Shown: positions 49,964 to 63,063, numbered from the stretch's first letter. The stretch is DNA of 64,000 nucleotides from Microcebus murinus (GCF_040939455.1 NC_134108.1:84364001-84428000), one strand, 5' to 3'. Program-made: numbers and translations. The notes: generated from the sequence alone by a model not told the origin.

Positions 49964-50104
49964 AGATAATTTCTTTCTAGTTTTAGTAGAGATGGTGTTG
50001 TGCTCTTCTTGCTCAGGCTGGTCTCAAACTCCTGACCTTGAACCATCCTCCCACCTTGACCTCCCAGAGTGGTAGGATTACAGGTGTGAACCACCGCACC
50101 TGGC
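49733..50104 (-). mobile_element. Strepsirrhine-type Alu nested in L1
   Basis: Full-length inverted Alu: T-rich tail, 'gagacagagtctcactctgt' near 49765, 'ggactacaggcatgcgccac' near 49881, linker expanded into a TA run, 'tttctttctagttttagtag' near 49970, and 'cccagagtggtaggattaca' near 50063. Flanks ctcttttagttatt (49719-49732) and ctctttcagctatt (50105-50118) differ at two bases, and the plus strand reads TTTT/AA at 50120/50121. Younger than the L1 it interrupts. A long minus-strand frame across it is not a gene. Confidence 0.93.
49917..49962. repeat. TA microsatellite in the Alu linker
   Basis: About 45 bp of TA at the place where this Alu type carries its A/T-rich middle linker. Confidence 0.95.
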
Positions 50105-50297
50105 CTCTTTCAGCTATTTTAAAGCATACCCTAATTTATTTTTGATTGTAGTCACTTTGTTGTGGTATTGAATATTCTTCATTGTATCTAATTCTCTATT
50201 TTTGTACCCATTAACCATCCCCCACTTTATTTACCTCTCCCTACTACCCTTCCCAGCATCTGGTATCCATCATTCTACTGTCTTTCTGCTCAATGTC

Positions 50298-50479
50298 CTC
50301 AACTACATTTTTTTTCTTTTATTTTAATTTATTTACTTTTCATTTTAGCATATTATGGGAGTACAAGTGTTAAGGTTATATATATTGCCCATGCCTGCCC
50401 CTCCCCCCTCAAGTACGAGCTTTAAGCATTTCCATCCCCCAAACGTTGCACATCTTACTTGTTTTGTCTCAACTACATT
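50298..50479 (-). mobile_element. Young L1 tip with perfect target duplication
   Basis: A 158-bp inverted L1 3' end (50310-50467): T-rich start, 'agcatattatgggagtacaa' near 50347, 'catccccc' region near 50433, cut at about 50467. Flanked by ctcaactacatt at 50298-50309 and 50468-50479, identical over 12 bp. The left copy coincides with the edge of the older L1. Confidence 0.9.
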
Positions 50480-53400
50480 ATAATCTCATTGATGACAGTG
50501 ATAGTGTATCAATTTCCATTTCTCTTATTACTTGATAAAAAATAGATAAATGACAGAGTTCATAATCTAAGGTCTTCCTGTGAAAGGATTCCAGGACTTA
50601 TGTAGAATAAAGTAATATATAATTAACATAATATCCATCTCCAGTTTGTTTTTTACTACAGTATTATCCTCCCAAGCAGATTTTTGACAATGGCAGTTCA
50701 TGAATGTGTCTTCTGATCACCTTGGGGTAAACCACCTGGTCACAATGATGGGGCCAAAGGTCTTGGCGGTGTGTTTGGCTTTTATATGAACATTTTAATC
50801 TTAAATTAGTGTGTAATTGTATTCTGTATAGCATTAGTGTGTTGGAGGGGGTAGCTTATGAAGATTTGTGGGGAAGACAGCGTTTGCCTTTTTCATAGCT
50901 TCTGTGTTTTCCTAACAAGGAACCAAGCTCTCTACAGTTCTGTAGTTTTGTTTTCAGATCTCTTGATCTAAAGTGAAATAAACAACAACTTTGAAATTCC
51001 ATATATGAACATGTCAGAAATAAATTATGATTGTCCTTGACCATATAATCTGCCATTCTCAAAGGTCAAAGGGAGGATTACTATGATTGATGTTCCCACT
51101 GAACCCACTTAGCTTTGGCAAGGAGCAGTTCCCAAAACAATACTGGCATGATGAAAATGATACAGGTATCAAAAATGCGGGAAGATAGATGGGAAGATTA
51201 ACAATGGATATGCACTATCAATGATGCTTTCTTTCTAGATATGAGGAAACACCTGCCATTTTTTTCATGTTCTCTTATTTTTATTAAAATCCTTTTTCTT
51301 ATGTACTTTGTCTCCTCCCTTGCTTTGTTGCTTTGTTCAACTTGTCAATGAAGATAGCTCTCTCCTACAGACCTCTGTATCAATGGGCTTCCTGATAATT
51401 GGGCCAGTGGAAGGCACTGACAGGCAATTGGCAAACCAAAGAAAGGGAGACGACAGATAATTTCTGTCCTCCTGTCTTTGCCTCTTCTCAAGTCACTACG
51501 TCACTTCTGAGGCTCTGTCTCCCATGAGAGAGGCTCATCAAATTTCCAGCATCCATTGGATGACCTTGATATCCTGGGCTCTGGTTATACTACCTGCCCC
51601 CTCAGTTTCTTCAATCTAAAATGACAGCAACTATGTGGTTGCTAATCCTAAGGTGGCTTCATGATCCCATTTGGCTTAATAGCCCTTTTATCAAGCATAA
51701 TCATTTCAATGAATTAAATGTGCTGTTTTCTCATTAGATTGTGACATGGTATGTATATTTTATTCTATCAGAATCTTGTGCATTCTTCAAAGTTTACCTT
51801 AACTGCTTTTCTTGTTAATAATAATAATAATAATAATCAAATTTATTGTCTTAGAGCTTTGTTCTTCTATTTATACTCAAAACAATCTCATATTCATGTT
51901 AGTTTTGTACATTTGTCTATTTTAAATGACTCTGTGGAGAACTATGTCTCACTTATCTTTGTATCTCCCAACACACAGAAATGCCAAAGATGTAACTAAC
52001 CACTCTCCCACAGTGCATTCTCTTCTCTGTAGTATGTAACTGACAAATATTTATTGCAACAAAGTAAAATAAATGTCCAAGACATGCTATGTCAAAGACC
52101 AGAAACACAGGAAACAGTAGATTTGGCATTTTTTGAAGACACAGAAAATAATATTTAAAAAATCGTAAGTCTCAGGAGCAAGTTCAGAAATGGACAATGG
52201 GAAAATAAGTGAATTATATTGTTTTATATTAATTTGTTTTCAATAATTTTGAGGCTGTTAAAAAATACACCTGAGTAATTGAACTGAGAGACTCAAATTA
52301 TCATTATAAATAGTTCTTATAAAGAATATTTTCCTATCACAGTAATTTGGAATTGTGCACTTGCCTGACCAGTTATGCTAGATAACTCAGACTCAGATGG
52401 CATGTTGGAAAAACAATAAATGAGGGGAAATGAGCAGCAAAAGTATAGATAATGAAAAATTCACTTACCTAATGAGATTGTATTTGTGAGTTTCCTATTG
52501 TTCTTCAGGCAGAGGTGAGGCAAGGAATGGCAAATGCAAGTACTTACTTCCATAAATATAATTATCATATCTAATTAGTCTCCCTAAGGTGAACACTAAT
52601 GCTTAATATGCTGCTAAACACAACTATGTTACTTTTGTGTCTTTTTTTTTTCTTTATTTATTTCTTAAACTGGAAAGCAAATAAGGCTCACACTTGCTGA
52701 ACATTAGTCTTTAATTATCATCTCTGGGAATTAGGCAGGTTTCAATCATTCAACAAAGATCAAATGACTACAAAAATGCTAAATGCCTAATATAGAGTGT
52801 TGAATAAAGAAGGCATGACATCTGCCCTCTTACAGCTTTACATCTCATGGGGAAAAAGTCAATAAACCAATAAACAAGGCCAACAATGTGAATACAGAAT
52901 ATGAAACTTCACTTTGTATTTCCTTTCAGTTTTTAACCTTCACAGAGTATGTCTTAAATTGGCATTTGGATTTTAGGATAAGAATAATGAAGTGAGAATT
53001 ATTTTTCAAGCCAGTGCTAGTTATGTATGGACCCAGTTTATTACAGAGTTCTTTATAATGAGTTATGAATTTGAGTTTACAGAAAGAAAGAAAGGAGGAA
53101 AAAAACATTTAGAAACATCCTGGCTGTATTAAAAATTAATGGACAGAATTAACATCAATGGAAGATATTGGCAAAAAGAATACAGTGATAAAGATTTCTC
53201 AGGCTTATACCTAAAATCAGAATGAACAGTAAAAACAACAACAACAACTCCCTGACTGTATGAAGTCACTATGAATCAGAAGCCTATTTTGAGATGCAAT
53301 CTGGTGAAAATAAGATGTCCTTTGCCCAGAGTCAAATATAATATATCTAGACTTAAACAATGACAAGGAGATGGTTGTTTAAGGAAAACAAAGCTGAGGA

Positions 53401-56261
53401 AAGAAGATAATGAATTTTGATGCTAGTTACTAAGAAAGTTAATTTCACCTTTCCCAACCTTCATTTCCCCCCCCATTCTATTCAAACATTGATCCTACAA
53501 CTTCCAGCTTTACCAGCAAAATTCAAAATATCTTCAGGGCAAAACCTCTGAATTTGATTTACTCAATGCTATTCAGAGACAAACTCAGGGAGTTGGATCT
53601 CAAATCTCCCTTCCATTACATTCTGATGATGAGGTTTATTCAGAACTCCAAAAACAGAATACCATGAAATTAGATCCTGTACTCTGAAAGCTCTGAACTT
53701 TTTATTGCCAGGTTAAAATTGGAAGCAGTTAGCTCTTGAGTACCAGATAAAAAGTGAATCTCCATGGATTTTAACTCAATTTGTATAGTCAATTTCTCCA
53801 CTGTGATTGTTCCACCCCTTTAAATCTCTTCGCCCTCATAAAATTGTTTCTAACCATTTTATCCCACAGGACCTTGCTTTCTCATGAGATCTAATAGCAT
53901 TTACCACATGTATGGCAGTTAGAGTGCACTCTTCATCATACCTCTACCATTATGTACTCACTATTGTTTCATATATAACAAATTAATTTCAGATAGGGTT
54001 GATTTCATCAGTGTTTACTTCTTTTTTTTTTACCTACTAAACAGGTAGATTAATTTTTTCCCAATTTCAAAATATAAACAAGAGCTCATTTACTTTCATT
54101 CCTCAAGGTTTACTTAAATCACTTGTAAATTGTATTAATTTTCACCTTTCTCTGAATCTGACTTTTGAAATAAAATACCTGTTTTCAGATATTATTCAGA
54201 TCTTATTATGTTTAATGTACTATATAAGCATAGTAGATTATTTGTCACGACTGCCAATCCATCAATTGTGTAATCATATGAATAATTAAAGATTTATTTA
54301 ATGTTTTAATGATACTTGTTAAGTATTTAAATAACTGTTCTGATCACTTACCCAGCACATCTAACATCATGTAATTTTTTTTTCAGTTTTGGGGTTCAAG
54401 AAGCATTTCCTGTTTTTCCTTTTAATTTATTTTTCTCTAATGAGGACTTGATTAGAAAGTACACATGAACATCTATATATAGCCATTGGAGAGAAACATG
54501 AATATAGTCTCAATTTCTTCAATTAATGCAGAAGTTTGTTAATGTGAAGTAAATATTATCTTTCCTAAAGAAAGGCAAGCAGCAAAAAGAAAAAGTCTTT
54601 ATAAATTTTAACAGTCAATAGTCTTAGCAACTAACTTGATGAACACTGTTTATGCTAGATGTTTATACATGATTGATTTATGGTGACAATCTTGCAAGAA
54701 GAATTAATAGTTCCTTTTTCTTAAACCTGCTTTCATAATATGTTTACTGTTTAATTGCAGGGCAGGAGGAGGGTGTTTCTTTGTTTAGTAAGATATTTTA
54801 AAATATATTTTACCTTTGTTTCATTTTATTGCTTTGCAACATTACTAAGTCTATAAAAATTTCCTTTCATGGAGAGATGATTTTGTGTTGCTCGATTTGC
54901 ATTGTGAAGTTAGAATTATTTTATAAAATTGTTGCCATGATTGTGAAGTACATTTCAATGTGATTGTGACTATATGTATTTAAAACATATTTTATTTATT
55001 TTGAGATAACTAAAACTTCCAAATAGATAATAAAAATGCAATCAGATTATTTTCTTTAGCACTTTTCCTGGAAAGAATAGTTTGTGTTGAAATATGAAAA
55101 CCAAACAAATCTGTAAGATTTTCATCAAGGACAAAGAGCTCAAGTGTCTCCCTTGCATGGCTTAGCTGGATACTTCTAGGTATCACATAATGGAATGTTC
55201 TCAGTACTATTTGAGCAGGTGTTAAACATCAAACTTATTTTTAATCACTCCCATCTATCTGTGGATAACTTGAGAAGAGAACTCAACCAATGAAATAAGG
55301 CACCATCTCTTCTTGTATGGTTCTCCCTAAAAGGAACATAAATTGTACTACATTGAAGTGCTGCCATGTCCAAAGCTATAATTGCAAGTTATTGGGCACA
55401 TTCTCTCCTAGATTAGTTTTCCACAGAAGTTGATGATGTTGAAGAACCTGTCCAGATTCTTTTACTCATATCCAACGCTTATTGTAATGACCAGATGGGG
55501 ATTTTTGCATTAAGATGGGTCACAGTCTTTGTGAGCTGTATTTCACAGAAAGGTCATTATTTTTTTAAAAACGTTGGTACTTAGGTATGCTATATGCTTA
55601 TGGGAAAGACTACTAAACACATCTTAGTAAATATATAAAGGAGGCAAAGTATGGGCGATTGAAATAAAATATGGCTGTAAGTTCCCTGATTCTCATTTTG
55701 TTTTCCATTTGCTTTGCAACATAGAAATTGCTAAAATAGAGATTTATTAAATAACATTTAATCTTCTCATACTTTAAAGTAAATGACACAGTAGAGACCA
55801 AACCATGACGAAATAAATTTGTAAGCAAAAATAATCATTAAGATTCTTTTTTTTTTTTGCTAAGAATGTTGAGATAATGACTATCTCTCACCTTTTTTTA
55901 TTTGATTCTGAAAAATCACAGCACTAGGATTTTCATCTCAAAAGAGACATTAGCAAAATCAACAAAGTAACACTCTAAATATTTACCTACAGGTGAAATA
56001 ATTAAGGGAAAAATTATCTGGAATTCATCTGTTGTGTGTTCATTCTTGATTATAGATCATAATTATGTGCTTCCACTTTGATTTTGAATTCCAGACTTAA
56101 AAAGATTTTTTATCAAACACAGGGCCAGGTGATGCAAATGGATAGAAAAAATCATTCCTGAAAGTAATAATTTATCTCAGTGAGCCATGTTGCTGCTGTT
56201 AATTATATGTGTATCGGTGTGATATCATAAAAAGTTCCTGAACCTTTTACTAATAAGAGCT
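50480..56261. other. Long unassigned unique-looking stretch
   Basis: Nearly 6 kb with almost no recognisable transposon. Faint inverted L2-like wording at 52770-52880 ('cctcttacagctttacatct') could not be extended. An AAT run lies at 51814-51838. No open frame exceeds 82 codons and I see no exon-like structure. This is the largest repeat-poor block of the window. Confidence 0.5.
51814..51838. repeat. AAT microsatellite
   Basis: Short run of about eight AAT units. Confidence 0.9.
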
Positions 56262-56425
56262 TAGCACCACTTCTGGCTCTGCCACTTTTAAAATGACTGC
56301 TCATATTCAAGTTTTCTTCCTCATTACTGAGTTTTCCCAATGTGACGTTGAAACAATATTAATACCTTCCTTAAATATTTTTATAAAGATTAAATTAGAT
56401 AATATATTTAAAATATCAGGCCCCA
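56262..56425 (+). mobile_element. MIR SINE fragment
   Basis: MIR on the plus strand: 'cttctggctctgccactttt', 'caagttttcttcctcatt', 'caatattaataccttcc' and 'aaagattaaattagataat' in the expected order. Confidence 0.7.
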
Positions 56426-56919
56426 AATAGACTTTTTTGCAAATAACAATGGCTTTATTTTTTGTTTCTTTCAAATAAATATATATATTTAATAATTGCA
56501 TTTAAGTCATTAATTAGCTTCTAGATGCTGTCGGACATTACATTTTCCCATTAGTTTGTTTAAAAAAAGAGTGCAAATTATTACATGTACTAGATACATG
56601 AAAAAGTTCCTGGAGCACTTGGAAGCAGTTGCTGGTATCCAATAGCTACTGAGAAATTTATGTAGACACGTACAGAGAAGGAGACAACACTACTGGCCAA
56701 GAGGTGAGCTATTGTTTGTATAAGACTGGAGCCTCCATTGTAATAAAGGCTTCCATTTCTCAAACTAATGATGATAATGATGATAAGAAATCCAAGGGAA
56801 TGTGTATATTAAGAATTTTATGAATGAATTTTCTTTTTGCATGACACTTCCATGCCTGAATTGAAAGTCATCCCACTTGTGAAAAAGGTAGGGTATAGGA
56901 AATCAAACTGTTGCTCTTT

Positions 56920-56971
<52 letters not shown>

Positions 56972-58709
56972 ATTATTAAGAATAACAACTAAACACATTG
57001 ACAATTTAGTAATTTTCTATTCATCTATTAAGTAATCAATAATCATAGAAGAATTCATATTGAGGCAGTTCGTCTTTATTCAACATTGAGTTTCATTTGC
57101 CTTCTGTAACCCTTTCTTATTCTGAGTGCATCCATGATGTTAGTGGAAGCATGCAAATCTCCTCCTCTGAGAGCTGTAATTCACTGCTGTATATAATTGC
57201 AGTGTCCATCTGGCACAGTCCCACAAAAGCACATGTAGCAGTTTAGTTATAAAAATGTTCAGGTGACAGGATGCCAGATGTTTTGCATGGTTGTCATTTT
57301 TGAATTTCCTTTTATTTTATCACCTAACAGAACCCCAGTATAATGACCTTCATGTTCATGCATTTTCTACATTTCCTTTTGACCTCCACAAAATAAAGGG
57401 AAGGAAAGCACTAAAAAGAATTAGGGTATAAAATATATAATTCTATGTAAATGCCTTATATAGAACATAAATAATATAGAATACTATAGCACAGCCTTAT
57501 TTTATATCATGTATTTTTGCATATATTTAATTATCATCATTAAGAACTATGATCTTCCTTAGACGAGATTGTAAAAAGACAATGTAGTAAATAGTCTCTT
57601 GTGTATCAGTCTACCCTTGTGAATTCACGTGAGTCTGGATAATCACAATAGTACAACATAGAGTAATCTTGAATATGGGTCCTCCTTCATCCTTTCTTTT
57701 CCACTTCTATATCTGCGATTACTGAGAATGAATTTTATATATCCATGGCCAACTTTAAGAACCAGATCTACTCAATGCTTACTGCTCGCTGGTCTGTCTT
57801 TAATGCAGAAGGGAAGACCCTGTAAAAACACCAACTGCATTGGTTTGACTAGAACGTAATTAGCTGCTTTGAAGAAAAGGGCAAACTATTTAACAATAAT
57901 CATAATTTATGACTGTGTGTTTTGATCATCTGGAGTATGTCTAAGGTATGTCTAACTATAAAGGGTTACCTAGTTAATAATAGTAATGAAATACTTTTGG
58001 ATAAATTGTGTCATGCAGAAACCCTTCTAAAATTCATTCTTCATTTTGAAACAAAATTCTACATAAAATATTTTGAGATATATAAACTTTCTGAATGTTT
58101 TGGGAATTTCATTTTCTAAATTATAAATGGTGGCTGGAGAATTCACTAAAATATAGAACTTAAAAATTGTCTGGCAGTCAAATAAATGATGCTGCTAAAT
58201 TTACTCTGATATTTTATCAAGAATCTATCTCCCTGAATACCATATATCAGATACAGGTCCATACAAGGACCAGCAAGCCTGTCATTCTAAGCAGAAGAAA
58301 AAAAAATGTTCCATATCCAGCAGTCAAGGGCTAGCTGTAATAATTTTAGTCTTGGATAGAAATATTCTAAATGAGGAATTGGATCTTTCCTGTCTCTAGT
58401 GTCCAATATTTAAACTTAGAGGTAGAATCCCTATCCTGGCAAATGTCTGTTCCTTTCTAACAAGTTGGTGAATAGAGCAGAATGGCTTGCGGGACATGAG
58501 ATGATCAATTTGTTTGCATATTATGCTTCTCAGTTTGATTGTTTACAATTAACATCCAATTTGGAGAATAATCGTCACTTGGTATCATATACTAAGCTGT
58601 TATTAAGTATGATTTTTTCATCAATAATATTTTATTAAAACAAATATATTTAATTTTGCATAAGTAATAAAATGTTTCAAAATATTAATCAGTAGTTGTA
58701 CAAGAAAAC
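56426..58709. other. Unassigned AT-rich sequence
   Basis: Contains a TA microsatellite and no recognised gene or repeat. Confidence 0.5.
56922..56968. repeat. TA microsatellite
   Basis: About 46 bp of uninterrupted TA in unique sequence. Confidence 0.95.
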
Positions 58710-58728
58710 TATTACAACAGGACTCAAG

Positions 58729-58737
58729 GCAAGATGG
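58729..58737 (+). promoter_or_regulatory. YY1-like site at the L1 5' end
   Basis: GCAAGATGG sits within the first 20 or so bases of the element. Primate L1s carry a YY1 site (core ATGG) at the same place, where it sets the transcription start. Inferred from position and motif only. Confidence 0.5.
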
Positions 58738-60349
58738 TAGACAAGAAAGACCACTGGTCAGAGTGTCTCTGCAAGAAAGATAGATTTTAGAAGAAAGTGA
58801 AAAAAACAAACAGGCAGATAAATATAGATCAGATGAGGGTTGGAAGGAAGGGTGCCTGAAACTACAGGAGACTCCACAAGAAAAGTTGTGGAGCAGAACT
58901 GAAAGGAGAAAGACATTGGCGAGGTCTAAACCCCCAGAGGCTTGGAGACCAGCGACAAGGGTAGGTGGAGTGGTTAAATTTCCCCTCCTTTGCATCTCAG
59001 ACAGAGATGGTCATTGCCAGGCTAGTGAGCAATGAGCCTCTTGCAGACAAGGCACAAGGCTCCCAGCTTCCTCAGAACACCCCCCACCCTGCAGACCCAA
59101 GCTGATATGGCAGTCACCATATCAGTTCATTCTCCCCTTTCCCTTCCCTACCCGCAGCTGCAGAGAGAGACAATTTAGTCACCACCTGGAGGCATCCACA
59201 AGAAACAAGACCTTTCCTTTTGTGGCCCTGCAGAGGACTGAGGGGTACTCTGACTATGAGCTCTCTACTTGCTGGCCCTTCCAGGTGCTGCTTGCCTGGT
59301 GACCCTTGGACATGACATGAGTGACTTGAGACCAGCACTTTTCTTCCTGGCAGGGTCTGGGATTGACCTCTGGGACTGGTGGACAGGCCTGCAGGCCAGA
59401 TTCTGTACACACAGGTCTCAATCACATTGTTCAGAGTCACAGAAGAGATATTTGTGAACTAGTCTACTGATATGTGTGCACCTTCAGGAGCAGAACAGAG
59501 TGGGTCCTAGCAGCAGTGTGCTCTAGGGTCAACCCTCCTCCCATGGGAGCCCCTCGCTCCCAGCTCAGGCTATGATCCTGGCCAAGGAACCTCCTGGCTT
59601 GCCTCACAGTCAGGGGAAATTTGCTGGTCTAAGGCCCTGCCTGCTGGCAGAGGCCCAGGAGAAACAACAGAATAGAGGAGGATGAAAAGGAGCGAGGCCT
59701 GCTCCAGATTGCAGGTCTCAGACAGCCCCACCTCCATACTCACACATTTTGGCTGAGTGGGGCCATTTCATCCCCTTCCTGGAAGCTTTCCCCAGGAGCA
59801 GAAAACAGACCTTTGCCCCCTCCTAAGAGCATTTGTGGACCTTGAGGGAAGACTCTCCCAATCCAGTTCCTCCACCCAGCCTCACTCCCCCACCTGCCCA
59901 TACTGAGGTGGAGAATAAGATACCTAGAAGTCCCAGGGCCTGATTCATCACCTGAGGTGCTAGAGTGCCTCTCCAGAGTAAGGAGAGCTGGTTAAAAACA
60001 ATACTGCAGCTTGCTCTTCCCAGCAATCATCACCTACTAACAGGGAGGTCAATTTGCACACTCTTTTACTACATTTACTGATTCATCACACAGAATGTTG
60101 TTGAATCTCACCCATATATGCCACCTACTGACTCAGAGACTAAACTGGGCATGTAATTATCTAAACAAAAATCTAAAGGCAAGAAGCAATAGTTGCTCCA
60201 GATGGGAAGGAATCAGCAAAAGAACTCTGGCAGTATGAAGGATCAAACTGAAAGCACACCCTCAAAGGGACCACCAGCTCTCTAACAATTGATATCAACC
60301 AAATTCAGAATGCTAAAATGACAGAAGAATTTTGAACATAGTTTGTAAG

Positions 60350-60409
60350 AAAACCCAATGATATGCAAGAGAAAGTGGATACCCAACACAAAGAAGCCCT
60401 CCACACACA

Positions 60410-60463
<54 letters not shown>

Positions 60464-61075
60464 AAGACCTGGAAGAAAAATTCCGTAAAGAAATTAAAAT
60501 ATTAAAGAGAAATCAAACAGAACATCTTGAAATGAAGAATTTACTTAAGGATTTATAGAATACACTGCAAAGCCTCAAGAATAGGGTAGATCAAACAGAA
60601 AAAGAGAATCTCAGGGATTGAAAGTAACACCTTTCAATTAAGTAAGTCCATTGCAGAAAAAGACCAGAGAAATAAGAGAAAAGAACAAAGCACACAAGAA
60701 ATGTGGGATTATGTGAAAAGACCTAACATGAGAATTATAGACATCCCTTTACCCACAAAAGAAAACCAATCAGACTAACTGCAGATTTCTCAACTGAAAC
60801 CTTACAAACCAGAAGAGACTGGGGCCTCATTCTCACTTTTCTCAAACAGAATTATGCCCAGCCTAGAATCTTTTATTCTGAAAAATAAAGTTTCTTAGAC
60901 AAAGAAGAAATAAAGCCCTTCGGAGACAAGCAAAGACCAAGGGAATTCATCAAGACAAGACTTACCTTCCAGGAAGTACTCAGAACAATATTACACATGG
61001 ATCAGGACAATAAACACTCACCAATGTGAAATCAGCCAAAAGCTAAAGGTCAAAGGCTAAATACCACAATGGCTC
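60350..61075 (+). pseudogene. L1 ORF1 pseudogene with RRM deletion
   Basis: The coiled-coil part is visible at about 60462-60560 ('FRKEIKILKRNQTEHLEMK'), the start of the RRM at about 60710-60765, and the C-terminal domain at about 60775-60995. Compared with the ORF1 at 17 kb, about 300 bp between the first RRM strand and the C-terminal domain is missing. The junction is near 60766-60775 and shares 'gaaaa' with both sides. A CA microsatellite sits ahead of the coiled coil. Several stops and frameshifts. Confidence 0.82.
60402..60459. repeat. CA microsatellite inside L1 ORF1
   Basis: About 28 CA units with one early AA interruption. It lies between 'cacaaagaagccct' and the coiled-coil codons. 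The sister copy at 17 kb has no such run there. Confidence 0.95.
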
Positions 61076-61124
61076 TTGAGAGAAAATAAAGCAACAAATT
61101 TCAACTCAACAGAATGAACAGAAA

Positions 61125-62655
61125 TGTGCCCCACTTATCAATTCTTTCAATAAATGTGAATTGCTTGAACTAAAGAGACATAGGCTGGCCTTAAATATAT
61201 ACAGCCAGGTATCTGCTGTCTTCAGGAAACACATCTAACTCACAAGGATGTATTCAGACTCAAGGTGAAAGGAGGGAAAGCAATATTTCAAGTAAACAGA
61301 AGCCAAGCGATAGCTGGCGTGGCGGTTCTGATTTCACATAACTTAGTCTTCAAATCAAAAAAAGTAGTGAAAGACAAAGACGGTCATTATATACTGGTGA
61401 AGGGTACAATTCAACAAGAAGACATAATAATTCTAAATATTTCTACACCTAGTTCAGGTGCACCCAGATTTATAAAGTGAATGCTACTTGATCTAAACAA
61501 AATGATAAATAGCAACACCATAATAACTGGGGACTTCAACACTCCTCTGACAGAACAAGACAGATCCTCCAAAAAGAAAATCAATAAAGAAACAATGGAC
61601 TTAAACAGAACTCTAGAATAAATGGGCCTGACTGATATTTATAGAACATTCTACCGAAAACCACTGAATATACATTTTTCTCATCAGCTTATGGGACATT
61701 CTCTAAGATTGACCATATCCTAGGACATTAAGTGCATCTCAACAAATTTTAAAAAACAGAAATTATACCATGCATCTTCTCAGACCACTGTGGAATAAAA
61801 TTAGAAATTAACTCCAATAGAAACTCTCATCTCTACATAAAGTCATAGAAACTAAACAACCTTCTGATGAACTATTATTGCATTAAGGAGGAAGTTAATA
61901 TGGAAATAAAAAGATTCTTTGAACTATTGATAAAGGAGACACAAGTTATTGAAATCTGTTGGACACAGCTAAAGCAGTCCTGAGAGGAAAATTTATATCC
62001 ATAAATGCCTATATCCAAAAGACAGAAACATCACAAATAGATAATCTAATGAATCATCTCAAAGAACTGGAAAAGGTTGAGCAAACCAGTCCCAAACCCA
62101 GCAGAAGAAAAGAAATAACAAAAATCAGAGCAGAAATAAATGAAATCAATAACAACAATAACAAAAAACTATACGAAAGATTAATAAAACAAAAAGTTCT
62201 TTGAAAAAATAAAGTTGACACGCCTTTTGCTAGATTAATGAGAAGCAAAGAAGAAAGGACACTAATAAGTTCCATCAGGAATGAAAAAAGTAGAAGTTAC
62301 AACTGATACCACAGAAATACAAAATATTATTTATGAATACTATAAAAACCTCTATGCACATAAACTTAGAAATATGGAGGAAATAGACAAATTCTTATAA
62401 ACACACAGACTCCCTTAGAAACACACATCCACCCTAGGCTCAATCAGGAAGAAATAGAATTCCTGAGGAGACCATTATCAAGTACCAAAATGGAAGCAGT
62501 AATAAAAACCTTCCTGAAAAGAAAAGTCCTGGACCAGATAGTTTCATACCCGAATTTTACCAGATCTACAAAAAGAACCGGTGCCTATCCTGCAGATATT
62601 CCACAACATTGAGAAGGAAACCTCCCCAATACGTTTTATGAAGCCAACATCACCC
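61125..62655 (+). pseudogene. L1 ORF2 pseudogene: endonuclease and start of RT
   Basis: Endonuclease part: the frame 61265-61480 shows 'VKDKDGHYILVKGTIQQED'. The catalytic-type GDFNTP string is at about 61529-61546 and the DH pair of KIDHILG at about 61704-61724. RT N-terminal segment: 'GPD'-type wording near 62530 and 'ILQIFHNIEKE' near 62585. Sequence stops before the RT catalytic core. Many frameshifts separate these parts. Type assignment is firm; the start is approximate. Confidence 0.85.
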
Positions 62656-63063
62656 TACTCTGGCAGTTGTTTAAAAACAGTGAGTATGGGTCCCCAATCT
62701 CTTCTGGTTTATAAGATTCCTTCTTGCTTTAGTGTGTTGTTGAAGCTTTTTGCTGTGTTTTGAAATCACTTGATAATTCTTCATTTCTGTAAGTTCTATT
62801 ATATCCTTTATTATATTGTCTAGCTTTTTAGCAATTTTTTCATTGATTTGCTGAAATATTTTGGGGGCTTCTTTTTGTTGGTTTTCAACTTTCCCTTTAA
62901 TTCCATTCATGTTTGTCATCCATATTCTGAATTCCATTCCTATCATATTGGTAATCTTCTTGTAGATGGAGTCCTCTACTGTAAATCTATTGTTACCCCC
63001 TGGGACTGTCAAACTATTTTGTTTTCTCATATTGCCAGGGTTCTTTTGCTGATTTCTTCTCAT
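62656..63063 (-). pseudogene. L1 ORF1 N-terminal pseudogene with internal deletion
   Basis: 130 open codons beginning at 63063 ('MRRNQQKNPGNMRKQNS', a typical mammalian L1 ORF1 N-terminus), then a coiled-coil stretch ('KIAKKLDNIIKDIIELTEMK'). After this the sequence jumps to the C-terminal domain: the minus strand at about 62725-62660 matches the region at 60815-60875 of the plus-strand copy. The RRM is therefore deleted, independently of the deletion in the neighbouring L1. The Met is a plausible native start. Confidence 0.82.

Larger units (their letters stand above)
49545..50309 (-). mobile_element. Older L1 3'UTR split by Alu and a young L1
   Basis: Minus-strand L1MA-type 3'UTR in two pieces: 49545-49732 ('cttttgatacagaaatac', 'ggtatccatcacctcaggca') and 50105-50309 ('tttttgtacccattaaccat', 'acccttcccagcatctggta'). 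An Alu fills the gap and a young L1 tip sits at the right edge. The same 3'UTR wording occurs at 247-330. Confidence 0.85.
58710..62655 (+). mobile_element. L1 with 5'UTR, ORF1 and partial ORF2, no 3' end
   Basis: Plus-strand L1 of about 3.9 kb. It starts near 'gactcaaggcaagatgg', has a G/C-richer 5'UTR to about 60330, then ORF1 (60350-61075) and ORF2 (61125-62655). It stops inside the N-terminal part of the reverse transcriptase where it meets an opposite L1. The true L1 5' end seems present, which is rare because most copies are 5'-truncated. Frameshifts, stops and a deletion in ORF1 make it inactive. Confidence 0.88.

Noticed and set aside
49762..50094. 110-codon minus-strand frame
   Set aside because: It is the Alu with its TA linker read through; not protein-coding.
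58621..59440. Minus-strand frames of 124 and 108 codons
   Set aside because: They are antisense to the G/C-richer L1 5'UTR, where stops are rare by composition.
60358..60558. 66-codon frame with an HT repeat
   Set aside because: Part of L1 ORF1 interrupted by the CA microsatellite.
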